This document shows, piece after piece, positions 41,709 to 50,191 of a stretch of DNA of 64,000 nucleotides. Position 1 is the first letter of the stretch. The number at the start of each line of letters is the position of its first letter. The notes below the pieces were generated by a model that saw only the letters and a program-made list of their open reading frames with translations, was not told the DNA's origin and searched no databases. The DNA is from an uncultured Tenacibaculum sp. (GTDB lineage: Bacteria; Bacteroidota; Bacteroidia; Flavobacteriales; Flavobacteriaceae): NCBI RefSeq assembly GCF_947499065.1, contig NZ_CANMMT010000015.1:1-64000 (forward strand), written 5' to 3'. The translations under genes were made by a program, and so were the position numbers.

Positions 41709-41738
41709 AAAAAGCTTCAACAAAAGTTGGAGCTTTTT
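41709..41738. terminator. Bidirectional terminator
   Basis: AAAAAGCTTCAAC (41709-41721) pairs with GTTGGAGCTTTTT (41726-41738) with one G-T pair. It serves the plus-strand sigma operon and the convergent nth gene. Confidence 0.75.
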
Positions 41739-42401
41739 TTATGTTCTGTTTTTATAATATTCATCAAGAACAGTTTTTCTGCCTATTGTTTTTGTAATAA
41801 TATCATTTTCTAAATTCCATCCACGAGCAGGAGAATACTCTCTACCATACCATATAATTTGTAAATGTAAATCGTTCCAATGCTCTCTAGGAAATAATCG
41901 TTTGGCATCTTTTTCTGTTTGAGTTACACTTTTTCCGTTAGAAAGATTCCAGCGGAACATTAATCTATGTATATGAGTATCAACAGGAAAAGCAGGTACG
42001 CCAAAAGCTTGACTCATTACAACACTGGCTGTTTTATGACCAACTGCTGGTAGTTCTTCTAAATACTCAAAACTTTCTGGTACTTCACCATTATGTTTTT
42101 CAATCAATATTTTTGATAAACCATGTATGCCTTTAGACTTCATTGGAGATAACCCGCAAGGTCTGATAATTTCTTTAATTTCTTCAACAGACATTTTTAC
42201 CATATCATAAGGATTATCTGCCTTAGCAAAAAGTAAAGGAGTAATTTGATTTACTCTAACATCTGTACATTGAGCAGATAATAAAACTGCTACAAGTAAA
42301 GTGTAAGGGTCTTTATGATCTAGAGGAACAGGAATTTCAGGATATAGCTCTTTTAATGTATTAATAACAAATTGTACTTTGTCTGCTTTGGTCATTTTCA
42401 A
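41739..42401 (-). CDS. nth: Endonuclease III homologue lacking the iron-sulfur ligands
   Basis: 220 residues. The helix-hairpin-helix motif LEELPAVGHKTASVVM holds the catalytic Lys (in GHKTA), and FPVDTHIHRL holds the catalytic Asp, so both glycosylase/AP-lyase residues are present. It removes oxidised pyrimidines from DNA. The C-terminal C-x6-C-x2-C-x5-C loop that binds [4Fe-4S] in the E. coli enzyme is absent: the tail YGREYSPARGWNLENDII has no cysteine. The tail length is otherwise normal, so this is a cluster-free variant rather than a truncation. Confidence 0.92.
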   Translation of the reverse strand: MKMTKADKVQFVINTLKELYPEIPVPLDHKDPYTLLVAVLLSAQCTDVRVNQITPLLFAKADNPYDMVKMSVEEIKEIIRPCGLSPMKSKGIHGLSKILIEKHNGEVPESFEYLEELPAVGHKTASVVMSQAFGVPAFPVDTHIHRLMFRWNLSNGKSVTQTEKDAKRLFPREHWNDLHLQIIWYGREYSPARGWNLENDIITKTIGRKTVLDEYYKNRT

Positions 42402-42415
42402 TATCTTTATATTCG

Positions 42416-42423
42416 CAAAAATA
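42416..42423 (-). promoter_or_regulatory. -7 promoter element of nth
   Basis: The minus strand reads TATTTTTG, matching TAnnTTTG, 14 nt upstream of the nth ATG (42401). No TTG -33 was found at the usual spacing. Confidence 0.45.
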
Positions 42424-42429
42424 CAAATT

Positions 42430-42882
42430 ATGACTACATTAAAAATAGGAGATAAAGCACCAAATTTCGAATCAGTTGATGAAAAAGGAAATGTTGTTAA
42501 ACTTTCTGATTATAAAGGAAAAAAATTAGTATTATTTTTCTACCCAAAAGCAAGTACACCAGGATGTACAGCAGAAGCTTGTGATTTGAGAGATAATTAT
42601 CAAACTTTTTTATCTAAAGGGTATGAAATCTTAGGAGCTAGTGCCGATTCAGCAAAACGCCAGCAAAATTGGATAAATAAACATGAGCTACCATTTCCTT
42701 TATTAGCAGATGAAAGTAAAGAAGTAATCAATGCTTTCGGAGTTTGGGGGCCAAAGAAATTTATGGGACGTGAATATGATGGAATCCACCGTACAACATT
42801 TGTAATTGATGAAAATGGAGTAATTGAAGATGTTATTTTGAAAGTAAAAACAAAAGAACATGCCAATCAAATTTTAGGATAA
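42430..42882 (+). CDS. bcp: Thioredoxin-dependent thiol peroxidase (Bcp/PrxQ type)
   Basis: 150 residues from ATG 42430; the 17 extra upstream codons overlap the nth promoter and are rejected. Peroxiredoxin motif TPGCTAEACDLRDNY has the peroxidatic Cys (C46) and the resolving Cys five residues later (C51), the atypical 2-Cys arrangement of Bcp. GDKAPNFESVDEKG, LVLFFYPKAS and the HRTTFVIDENG segment are conserved. It reduces hydroperoxides with thioredoxin in the cytoplasm. Divergent from nth. Confidence 0.94.
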   Translation: MTTLKIGDKAPNFESVDEKGNVVKLSDYKGKKLVLFFYPKASTPGCTAEACDLRDNYQTFLSKGYEILGASADSAKRQQNWINKHELPFPLLADESKEVINAFGVWGPKKFMGREYDGIHRTTFVIDENGVIEDVILKVKTKEHANQILG

Positions 42883-42886
42883 ACAA

Positions 42887-42913
42887 AAAAACCGAGTATT
42901 GTACTCGGTTTTT
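42887..42913. terminator. Bidirectional terminator
   Basis: AAAAACCGAGTA (42887-42898) pairs perfectly with TACTCGGTTTTT (42902-42913) between converging genes. Confidence 0.85.
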
Positions 42914-42915
42914 TA

Positions 42916-43854
42916 TTATTTACTATTTTCGAATAACTCTTTCTGAAGTTGTTTACTTGTTTTAGAACTTCCATCATGACTCCAGCCTGGTGGCATAAAA
43001 ACATATTTCAAACGAGTACCTAACGGTAAATGCTTTTTACGGCTAAAGAAATCTTTAAAAATTTCTTTCCACTCATGGAAAATGATATTAACAGGTCCTT
43101 TATCTTCTAAAGGTTTAGTTAATCCGAATTTAAGTTTTTCGTAGTCTTCTTCATCTTCTTCTGCCTGAAATGTACCAAAAATTCTATCCCAAATTATAAG
43201 TGTCATTCCCATGTTTTTATCTAAATATTTGTAGTTAGAAGCATGATGAACTCTATGATGTGATGGTGTTACAAAAATGTATTCCCATATATTTAAAAAG
43301 AAACCAAGAACACCTTTACGTTTATTTCTTTTAATAAAATTTGTATGACATAAGGTTCCATAGTTTTGATTCATTGCATAAGCAAACATGATATGCAGTG
43401 GAGCTATACCAACAAGAATCAATGGAATTAAAAACATAAACCTATAAAAAGGTTGGAATACAGGGGAACGGAATCCAGTTGAAATGTTATAGTATTCAGA
43501 ATTATGATGCGTAACATGAACTGCCCAGAAAAAGCGCGAATGATGATCTACATAATGGTGGATATAATATAGAAAGTCTTGTCCTATAAAAGCGATTAAC
43601 CAATATAAAACGCCTGTGCTTTCCCAGTTAATTAATCTATAGCTGTAAAAAAAGTTCATTACTATAAATGAAACTCCATACATAAGGCCATCTAAAAAAA
43701 CATTGGTTATGGCAAAGTAGACATTTGTTGAAACATCTTTGAACTCATAATTTTTAGCTTTTCTTTTGTAGCTAAAGTACATCTCAATAAAAATTGCTAA
43801 TGCACAAATAGGTACGAACCATTTGTAAGCATTTTGATGAGTAAAAATATCCAT
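42916..43854 (-). CDS. Sterol desaturase / fatty acid hydroxylase family protein
   Basis: 312 residues with several membrane segments. The di-iron histidine clusters are HHYVDHH (about 117-123), HVTHHN (about 133-138) and HHRVHH (about 199-204), the classic pattern of integral-membrane hydroxylases. It inserts oxygen into a lipid-like substrate; the exact substrate is unknown. It is last of the BatA-PyrC-like-esterase-desaturase gene order on the minus strand. Confidence 0.9.
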   Translation of the reverse strand: MDIFTHQNAYKWFVPICALAIFIEMYFSYKRKAKNYEFKDVSTNVYFAITNVFLDGLMYGVSFIVMNFFYSYRLINWESTGVLYWLIAFIGQDFLYYIHHYVDHHSRFFWAVHVTHHNSEYYNISTGFRSPVFQPFYRFMFLIPLILVGIAPLHIMFAYAMNQNYGTLCHTNFIKRNKRKGVLGFFLNIWEYIFVTPSHHRVHHASNYKYLDKNMGMTLIIWDRIFGTFQAEEDEEDYEKLKFGLTKPLEDKGPVNIIFHEWKEIFKDFFSRKKHLPLGTRLKYVFMPPGWSHDGSSKTSKQLQKELFENSK

Positions 43855-43883
43855 TAATTAAATTTTGTGTAAAGTTAAAAACA

Positions 43884-44525
43884 TTATTTTAATCGTTGCT
43901 CAATCCAATTCTTAAAACTGTAAAAATTTTGAGGAGCTACACCATGACCTACAGGATATTCAGAATAATCACTTTTTAAATTGTAATTTTCCAATAAACT
44001 AGGTGCTTTTCTAGCCCAATTAACTGGTAAAACCTGATCTACTGTACCATGAGAAATATAATAATCAGTTGTTATTTCAGTATTAACTTCAGCTGGTAAC
44101 AAATCTTCATTAATATACCCACTTAAAGCTATTACATGTTGTACCATGTTTGGATTATTAAGGCTTAAAGCATAGCTTAATATTGCTCCTTGACTAAACC
44201 CTAAAAGAAACGTTTTATTTGGGTTTGTATTGTATTTCTCTTTAATTTCATTAATGAAAGAAGCAATTTTAGTCATTGATTCTCTTGCTTGGCCTAGATC
44301 AGAAAACTTTTCATTGTTAGCATCGAAGTTAATAGCATACCAAGCATATCCATCATATCCCATGCTATATGGAGCTTGGGCGCTTACGATTAATAATTCA
44401 TCAGGTAGTTCTTCAGAAAATGAAAATAAATCTCTTTCGTTACTACCATATCCATGTAATAAAATTAATAGTGGGGGATTGGTAGAAGCCTTTTTAGGCT
44501 CTCGTATAATATAGTGTAAACTCAT
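43884..44525 (-). CDS. Phospholipase/carboxylesterase family hydrolase
   Basis: 213 residues, alpha/beta hydrolase. LLILLHGYGSNERDLFSF is the oxyanion-hole region, the nucleophile is in LGFSQGAI, and SHGTVDQVLPVNWAR and YPVGHGVAPQ place the catalytic Asp and His. No signal peptide. The family hydrolyses carboxylic or thioester bonds of lipid-like substrates. It follows the PyrC-like gene by about 100 bp with a hairpin between, so cotranscription is uncertain. Confidence 0.9.
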   Translation of the reverse strand: MSLHYIIREPKKASTNPPLLILLHGYGSNERDLFSFSEELPDELLIVSAQAPYSMGYDGYAWYAINFDANNEKFSDLGQARESMTKIASFINEIKEKYNTNPNKTFLLGFSQGAILSYALSLNNPNMVQHVIALSGYINEDLLPAEVNTEITTDYYISHGTVDQVLPVNWARKAPSLLENYNLKSDYSEYPVGHGVAPQNFYSFKNWIEQRLK

Positions 44526-44548
44526 GTAATAAATTCCTTAAAGCAGTT

Positions 44549-44573
44549 TTGGTAAATGAAGTTAATTTACCAA
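44549..44573 (-). terminator. Weak hairpin after the dihydroorotase-like gene
   Basis: TTGGTAAAT (44549-44557) pairs with ATTTACCAA (44565-44573). There is no strong T run, so it may be a weak terminator or a processing site. Confidence 0.4.
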
Positions 44574-44623
44574 TAACTGATTATTGTATTGTTTTTGCCT
44601 AGAATTGTTGTTGTCTTTTTGGA

Positions 44624-45880
44624 TTAAGCGTTTAGAATAAGCTGTCCTTTATTATATATACCATAAACACTACCTCTTAATTCTTTGTCTAAAAAGATGC
44701 TATTCTTAGAAGTAGAAATGATATGGTCTTTAGAAAAAATAAAATTTCCATCAGGATTAAATATAGACAGACAAGCTTTTTGGTTTTCTTCTATAGAGTT
44801 CTGCTCAATACCAAAACGATTTTTAGGATTATGAGATAAGCATTTTACAATTGTTTCAATATCCAATACAGTGTTTAAAGCACCAAAAGCACTCTCTAAA
44901 CCAATAGTTCCATCTTTAGCAGTTGAATATTCTACTTTTTTATGTTCTATATCAATAGGATTATGGTCAGATGTAATAATGTCTATGGTACCGTCTTTTA
45001 AACCTTCTACTAAAGCCTCGGTATCAGTTGATGTTCTTAAAGGTGGATTAACCTTTTTGTTACCATCAAAACCATGTAGTTCATCATCTGTTAAAACCAA
45101 ATTATGAATGGTAACACTACATGTAACATCTAATCCTTTCTTTTTAGCCTCTCTAATTAGTTCTACAGATTTTTTTGTAGAAATAGTTGGGATATGTAAT
45201 TTTCCTCCTGTGTATTCTAATAAGAATAAGTCTCGAGAAATTTGAATTTCTTCTGCTAAGGCAGGAATTCCTTTTAACCCAAGTAAAGTGCTGTTTTTTC
45301 CTTCATTAGCAACTCCTTCACCTGCAATAGAGTTGTTTTTTGGGAAGCTTAAAGTTAAACCATCAAAATTTTGAGTATATAATAAAGCTATTTTTAATAA
45401 ATTATCATTGATAGATTTTTTATAATCGCCAAAAGCTATTGCACCTGATTGTTTCATGTCAAACAACTCGGCCATTTCAATTCCTTTACTTTGTTGTGTT
45501 AACGTACCAATAGGAAATAAATTAGTTGCATCGCCATTAGCTTTATTTATTAAAAATTCTACAGCAGATTTATTATCAATAACAGGATTTGTATTTGGAT
45601 TTACTGCAACATCAGTAAATCCACTTTTTGAAGCAGTAAGTAAACCATTTTTGATAGTTTCTCGTTCTTCATAACCAGGCTCACCAAAAGAAACACTCGT
45701 ATCAAACCATCCAGTAGAAATATGTAAGTTTTCAAGTGTTACAATTTCACACCCTTTAGGAGCAGAAATAGCATCCTCAATTTTGGTAATAATACCGTCG
45801 GTAATTAAAATATCTTTAGTTTGTTTGTGGTAAGAGCTGGTGGCATCAATAATTGTTGCCGATTTTAGCAGCGTTGTCAT
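44624..45880 (-). CDS. Dihydroorotase-like amidohydrolase without the metal HxH motif
   Basis: 418 residues resembling type I dihydroorotase (PyrC) over the full length: STGWFDTSVSFGEPGYEERE, ITSDHNPIDIEHK, FGALNTVLDIE and a C-terminal NPKNRFGI. The defining DxHxHLREPG is D-T-S-V-S-F-G-E-P-G here, so the HxH metal ligands are Ser62 and Ser64, and the substrate Arg is Gly66. Other metal-site residues (GGKLHIPTIS, SVTIHNLVL, SDHNP) persist. It may be a non-catalytic subunit like the pseudo-dihydroorotases that support aspartate transcarbamoylase, or catalyse something else. It overlaps batA-like by 4 bp. Confidence 0.85.
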   Translation of the reverse strand: MTTLLKSATIIDATSSYHKQTKDILITDGIITKIEDAISAPKGCEIVTLENLHISTGWFDTSVSFGEPGYEERETIKNGLLTASKSGFTDVAVNPNTNPVIDNKSAVEFLINKANGDATNLFPIGTLTQQSKGIEMAELFDMKQSGAIAFGDYKKSINDNLLKIALLYTQNFDGLTLSFPKNNSIAGEGVANEGKNSTLLGLKGIPALAEEIQISRDLFLLEYTGGKLHIPTISTKKSVELIREAKKKGLDVTCSVTIHNLVLTDDELHGFDGNKKVNPPLRTSTDTEALVEGLKDGTIDIITSDHNPIDIEHKKVEYSTAKDGTIGLESAFGALNTVLDIETIVKCLSHNPKNRFGIEQNSIEENQKACLSIFNPDGNFIFSKDHIISTSKNSIFLDKELRGSVYGIYNKGQLILNA

Positions 45881-47811
45881 GTTTTAAAAAATTTTAATAT
45901 CAAAATTTCTAAAAGCAAAGATACGATGGCTAGCGCTAAAAACCACTTCCAAAGCCATTGAATTTTAGTTTCACTATTTATATCCTGTAAAGTGTTTTTT
46001 ACTGAAGTAGAGATGTCTTTGTTTGTAGTTGATGAAATATCTAAAAATTGTAATGAACTTTCACTTTTAGGATAATTATAAGCTATGTTTTTTAAAAGAC
46101 TTTCTTGTTGTTTTACCTGATAAAAACCAGCTTTTAAAGGTTGGTCTTTAGTAGTAATTCTAACCTTATTTTGAAAGGTTTGTTGTAAAGGTATAAATGA
46201 ATTTTCATTATTTGAAATAGTCAAAATTTCATCTTTTCCTAATTGCTTATTAATATCAATCGTATTGTCTTCTCCAATAGTGTAATACAATTCTGATAAT
46301 TGTAAACTATGTTTTCCTATGTTATAAAATATAGGAACAATTAGTGGAGAATTAGTAAAATTACTATTTTCTTTTTCTAAAGGTGCAGCCACCCAATACA
46401 AGTTAGCATTTGATAAATTTACTTGTTTAATAAAGCCATCTTTGTTTTCAAAAGAAACTAAATTACTCTCGTTATTTAATATAGACGTGAATGATTCTTT
46501 AACAAAAGGATATTGAAAATTTTGAACTTTTTTTTCAAAAACATTTTTTAATAGAGGATGATTATAGTTAATACTCGTAATTTTTAGACTATCATTTTTC
46601 TTAGCAACTATTTTACCAGCATTAAAACTAGTAAGTAATTCGTTATATGATGAGATAGAAGTATTTTTATTAGGTATTACTATAATATTACCTCCTTTTT
46701 TGGTATAATCTACTAAAGAATTAATAAGTGTTTGAGGAATTCTACCAAGTTCATTTAAAATAATTAAACTTTGCTTAGGGATTAGATTGTAGTTTATGTT
46801 TTTACTACTAAATATAGTTAAGTTAAATTCGTCTTTGGTATAAATTCTATTTATAAAATCAGAAGGCTTTCCTATAGCTAGCACATTAATTTTGGTGCTA
46901 GTATCAATTGTAAAGTAAAAGGAATTATCGAAACTGTAAGTGTCACTGAAATTGAGGCTTATTTTTCCTAAGAATTCAGGAGGTTTAACAATAGAAAAAA
47001 CAATTTTTTTTACTTGATTTTCTTCAATAGAAAAGGTTTGTTTATTTATTAATTTATTATCGTTAGAAAGAGAGATAGGAATGTTTTTTTGAGCTTTTCC
47101 TTGATTGCTTACAAGAATATTAAGATTAAAGTTAGAAGAACCATTGTCGTCTAAAAAAACACTGTCAATAGCTATGTTATTTTTTAATTCAGGAATAAGA
47201 TTAACTAATGAGATAGGAGTATTTACATCATCAAAATCATTTTTGGTATAGTTTTGAAAGTCAGAAATAAAAATGTTTTTTGATAAAGAGTTTTGCGCCT
47301 TGTTTTCTGTAGAAACTTTCAATAAAACATCTTTAAGGCTTCTGTCTTTAGAAGTATTAGAAACTTTAAGTAATATTTTTTTTAAATCACTTGTTGTTTT
47401 ATTTCTGTAAAAGTTATCATTTGTTAATAATGAATAGGTAATATTATCTGAAAGATTTTCGATAATTTCCTGAGAGGCAATTTGTAATAAATTTCCTTTT
47501 TCTCCTTTAGTATTAGTACTTAAAGAATTATCTAAATAAATAAAAAAGTTTTTCTTTTTATCAATTGTGTGATTGCTAAAATAGGGTTGCGCAAAAGCAA
47601 AAATAATAGCGGTTAAAAGTAATAATCGAGTTGTAAGAATTAACCATTTTTTTATTTGTGAACTTTTACGTGTTTGTAAAACTAGTTTTTGTAAAAAAGC
47701 AACATTGGTAAACGGAACTTTAACAAAACGTTGTAACTGAAATAAATGAACTAAAACAGGAATTATTAAAAGCCCTAAGAAGTATAGAATTTCAGGATGT
47801 TTAAAATGCAT
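45877..47811 (-). CDS. BatA-domain membrane protein with von Willebrand-like region
   Basis: 644 residues. The N-terminal BatA domain (HPEILYFLGLLIIPVLVHLFQLQRF, FTNVAFLQKLV, two helices to about residue 75) is followed by a vWA-like domain (about 80-230, starting NFFIYLDNSLSTNTKGEKG; the MIDAS is D-x-S-x-S), a strand-rich region and a C-terminal membrane helix (FLALAIVSLLLEILIL). BatA proteins of Bacteroidetes are tied to aerotolerance loci and cell-envelope stress; the role of this long version is unclear. Upstream gene of a minus-strand operon. Confidence 0.85.
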   Translation of the reverse strand: MHFKHPEILYFLGLLIIPVLVHLFQLQRFVKVPFTNVAFLQKLVLQTRKSSQIKKWLILTTRLLLLTAIIFAFAQPYFSNHTIDKKKNFFIYLDNSLSTNTKGEKGNLLQIASQEIIENLSDNITYSLLTNDNFYRNKTTSDLKKILLKVSNTSKDRSLKDVLLKVSTENKAQNSLSKNIFISDFQNYTKNDFDDVNTPISLVNLIPELKNNIAIDSVFLDDNGSSNFNLNILVSNQGKAQKNIPISLSNDNKLINKQTFSIEENQVKKIVFSIVKPPEFLGKISLNFSDTYSFDNSFYFTIDTSTKINVLAIGKPSDFINRIYTKDEFNLTIFSSKNINYNLIPKQSLIILNELGRIPQTLINSLVDYTKKGGNIIVIPNKNTSISSYNELLTSFNAGKIVAKKNDSLKITSINYNHPLLKNVFEKKVQNFQYPFVKESFTSILNNESNLVSFENKDGFIKQVNLSNANLYWVAAPLEKENSNFTNSPLIVPIFYNIGKHSLQLSELYYTIGEDNTIDINKQLGKDEILTISNNENSFIPLQQTFQNKVRITTKDQPLKAGFYQVKQQESLLKNIAYNYPKSESSLQFLDISSTTNKDISTSVKNTLQDINSETKIQWLWKWFLALAIVSLLLEILILKFFKT

Positions 47812-47921
47812 AGATATTTTTTTACTAGATGTAAAAATAGCTAAAATGATGATTAAAAAAAGAATGTAGTTAAAAAACTGTTAGAATCTAATTTTGTTAT
47901 TAAAGAAGTATCAAATTTTAC

Positions 47922-47929
47922 TATTTTTG
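47922..47929 (+). promoter_or_regulatory. -7 promoter element close to the start codon
   Basis: TATTTTTG matches TAnnTTTG and ends only 4 nt before the ATG at 47934. With the usual 5-7-nt spacing to the start point, the message would be leaderless or nearly so. Confidence 0.4.
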
Positions 47930-47933
47930 GGCT

Positions 47934-48599
47934 ATGACTACAAAAGAGAGTGATTGTAAGGTTCCAGAAGAAAATACTTTAAAAGAACATTGGAACACAG
48001 CTTATACTAAAAATACTACAGAGAAATTAGGTTGGTATGAAGAAAGCTCAAAAGAAACAATAGATTTAATAAAACTATCTAAAGCTCCTAAGGATGCTAA
48101 GATTTTAAATGTAGGAGTTGGATCTTCTATGTTAATAGATGAATTGTTAGCTGATGGATATACAAATTTGATAGCAAATGATTTGTCAGAAAAAGCTATT
48201 GAAGATGTAAAAAACAGGTTAGGAGATAAATCATCAGAGATAAATTTTATTGTAGATGATTTAATAAAGCCATCAAAGCTTAATCAACTTTCAGATATTG
48301 ACATTTGGAATGATAGAGCTGTATTGCATTTCTTTTTGAAAGAAGAAGAAAAAGAATTGTATTTTAAATTATTAAAACAACTTGTAAAGAATAATGGTTT
48401 TGTAATCATAGCTGTTTTTGCTCTTGATGGAGCAGAAAAATGTTGTGGGCTTGAGTTACAAAAATATAATGCAGAAATGTTGCAAGAGAGACTTGGAGAA
48501 GATTTTGAATTGGTTAAGAAATTCAATTACACTTTTACCAATCCTTATGGAGGAGAACGACCATATATTTATACATTATTCCAAAGAAAAAATAAGTAA
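47934..48599 (+). CDS. Class I SAM-dependent methyltransferase
   Basis: 221 residues. The SAM-binding motif I is DAKILNVGVGSSMLIDEL (about 55-72), motif II includes YTNLIANDLSEKAIE, and the post-motif strand is IDIWNDRAVLHFF. LGWYEESSKETIDLI near the N terminus resembles thiopurine/TehB-type methyltransferases. The substrate is not known. The stop TAA overlaps the next ATG by 1 bp, so it is coupled to bshC. Confidence 0.88.
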   Translation: MTTKESDCKVPEENTLKEHWNTAYTKNTTEKLGWYEESSKETIDLIKLSKAPKDAKILNVGVGSSMLIDELLADGYTNLIANDLSEKAIEDVKNRLGDKSSEINFIVDDLIKPSKLNQLSDIDIWNDRAVLHFFLKEEEKELYFKLLKQLVKNNGFVIIAVFALDGAEKCCGLELQKYNAEMLQERLGEDFELVKKFNYTFTNPYGGERPYIYTLFQRKNK

Positions 48600-50191
48600 T
48601 GAGTGTAATTCAAATACCTTTTAAAAAAACTGGTTTCTTCTCTAAAACTATGATAGATTATTTAGAAGAGTCAGAGAAAATAAAGCCTTTTTACAATAAT
48701 TTTTCGAATATTGAAGGTTTAAAAAAACAAGTAGAAGCTAAGGATGTATCTTTTAAACCGGAAAAAAGAACCGTTTTAGTTAATGCATTAAAAAAGCAAT
48801 ATAGTAAGCTAAATGCTACAGAGGAAACAATACAAAACATAGATAGTTTACTTTTAGAAAATACATATACTATAACTACAGGTCATCAATTAAACTTATT
48901 TACTGGACCGCTATATTTTTTATATAAAATATTTTCAACAATTAATTTATGTGAAGAATTAAATAGTAAAATTGAAAATCAAAATTTTGTTCCAGTATAT
49001 TGGATGGCAACAGAAGATCATGATTTTGACGAAATAAACTATTTTAATTTTAAAGGAAAAAAAGTTCAGTGGAACTCAGAACAAACTGGGGGAGTTGGAC
49101 GCTTTTCTACAGATGGATTACAAGAAGTTTTAGAGACTTTTTCATTACATATAGGAAACTCTAAAAATGCACAGTATTTAGTGAAACTATTTGAAGAAGG
49201 ATACTTAAAACATAACAATTTGGCAGATGCTACTAGGTATATTGCTAATGAGTTATTTGGGGCCTATGGATTGGTAATTATTGATGCAGATGATACTGAT
49301 TTAAAAAGAGAGTTTATTCCTTATGTAACAAGAGAATTAACAGAAGAAATCTCTTATAAAAAAGTAACAGAAACAATAAAAGTTTTAGGAGAAGAATATA
49401 AAGTACAAGTAAATCCAAGAGAAATAAATTTATTTTATTTAACTGATGAGATTCGTGAGCGCATTATTTTCGAAGAAGGTATATATAAGGTAAATAATAC
49501 AAATGTTTCTTGGACTAAAGAAGAGATATTAACTCATCTAGAAAGTAATCCAGAAAAATTTTCTCCAAACGTAATAATGCGACCATTATATCAGGAAGTA
49601 ATTTTACCAAACTTATGTTACATAGGTGGGGGAGGAGAATTGGCGTATTGGTTACAGTTGAAAAGTTATTTTGAAGCTGTAGAAGTTCCATTTCCTGTTT
49701 TATTGTTGAGAAATTCAGTACAAGTTTTATCGGAAAAGCAAGAAAGAAAATTAGAGAAATTAACAATATCTAAAGAAGAATTATTCAGTAAGCAAAATAC
49801 ATTACTAAAGAATAAAGTTTTAAATTCATCAGAAGTAAAAGTTGATTTTACAAATCAGAAAAGCTTTTTACAACAGCAATTCAATGAATTAAGAGAAGTA
49901 GCTCAAAAAACAGATGTTTCTTTTATTGGAGCTGTAAATGCTCAAGAGAAAAAACAATTAAAAGGATTAGAAAATCTTGAGAAAAGATGGTTAAGAGCGG
50001 AGAAAAGAAAACAAAAAGAATTGGTGGATAGAATTACATTGCTTCAAAATGAAATATTACCAAATCAAAGTTTAGAAGAACGTCAACGTAATTTCTCAGA
50101 ATATTATCTAGAATATGGAGTTAACTTTTTAGATAAGTTAAAAAAGAGTTTAAATCCTTTAGATTTAGAGTTTACAATAATTACACTTTAA
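48599..50191 (+). CDS. bshC: Bacillithiol biosynthesis cysteine-adding enzyme BshC
   Basis: 530 residues, the usual BshC length. Distinctive motifs are TGHQLNLFTGPLYFLYKIFS (about 95-115), PVYWMATEDHDFDEI, the FGAYGLVIIDADDTDL segment, NVIMRPLYQEVILPN, and GGGGELAYWLQLKSYF. BshC adds cysteine to glucosaminyl-malate in the last step of bacillithiol synthesis, giving the cell a low-molecular-weight thiol. It lies between a methyltransferase and rlmF with 1-bp overlaps on both sides. Confidence 0.95.
   Translation: MSVIQIPFKKTGFFSKTMIDYLEESEKIKPFYNNFSNIEGLKKQVEAKDVSFKPEKRTVLVNALKKQYSKLNATEETIQNIDSLLLENTYTITTGHQLNLFTGPLYFLYKIFSTINLCEELNSKIENQNFVPVYWMATEDHDFDEINYFNFKGKKVQWNSEQTGGVGRFSTDGLQEVLETFSLHIGNSKNAQYLVKLFEEGYLKHNNLADATRYIANELFGAYGLVIIDADDTDLKREFIPYVTRELTEEISYKKVTETIKVLGEEYKVQVNPREINLFYLTDEIRERIIFEEGIYKVNNTNVSWTKEEILTHLESNPEKFSPNVIMRPLYQEVILPNLCYIGGGGELAYWLQLKSYFEAVEVPFPVLLLRNSVQVLSEKQERKLEKLTISKEELFSKQNTLLKNKVLNSSEVKVDFTNQKSFLQQQFNELREVAQKTDVSFIGAVNAQEKKQLKGLENLEKRWLRAEKRKQKELVDRITLLQNEILPNQSLEERQRNFSEYYLEYGVNFLDKLKKSLNPLDLEFTIITL

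Noticed and set aside
42379..42429. Longer Bcp start
   Set aside because: The extra 17 residues lie across the divergent nth promoter and are not part of peroxiredoxins, which begin with a strand as at 42430.
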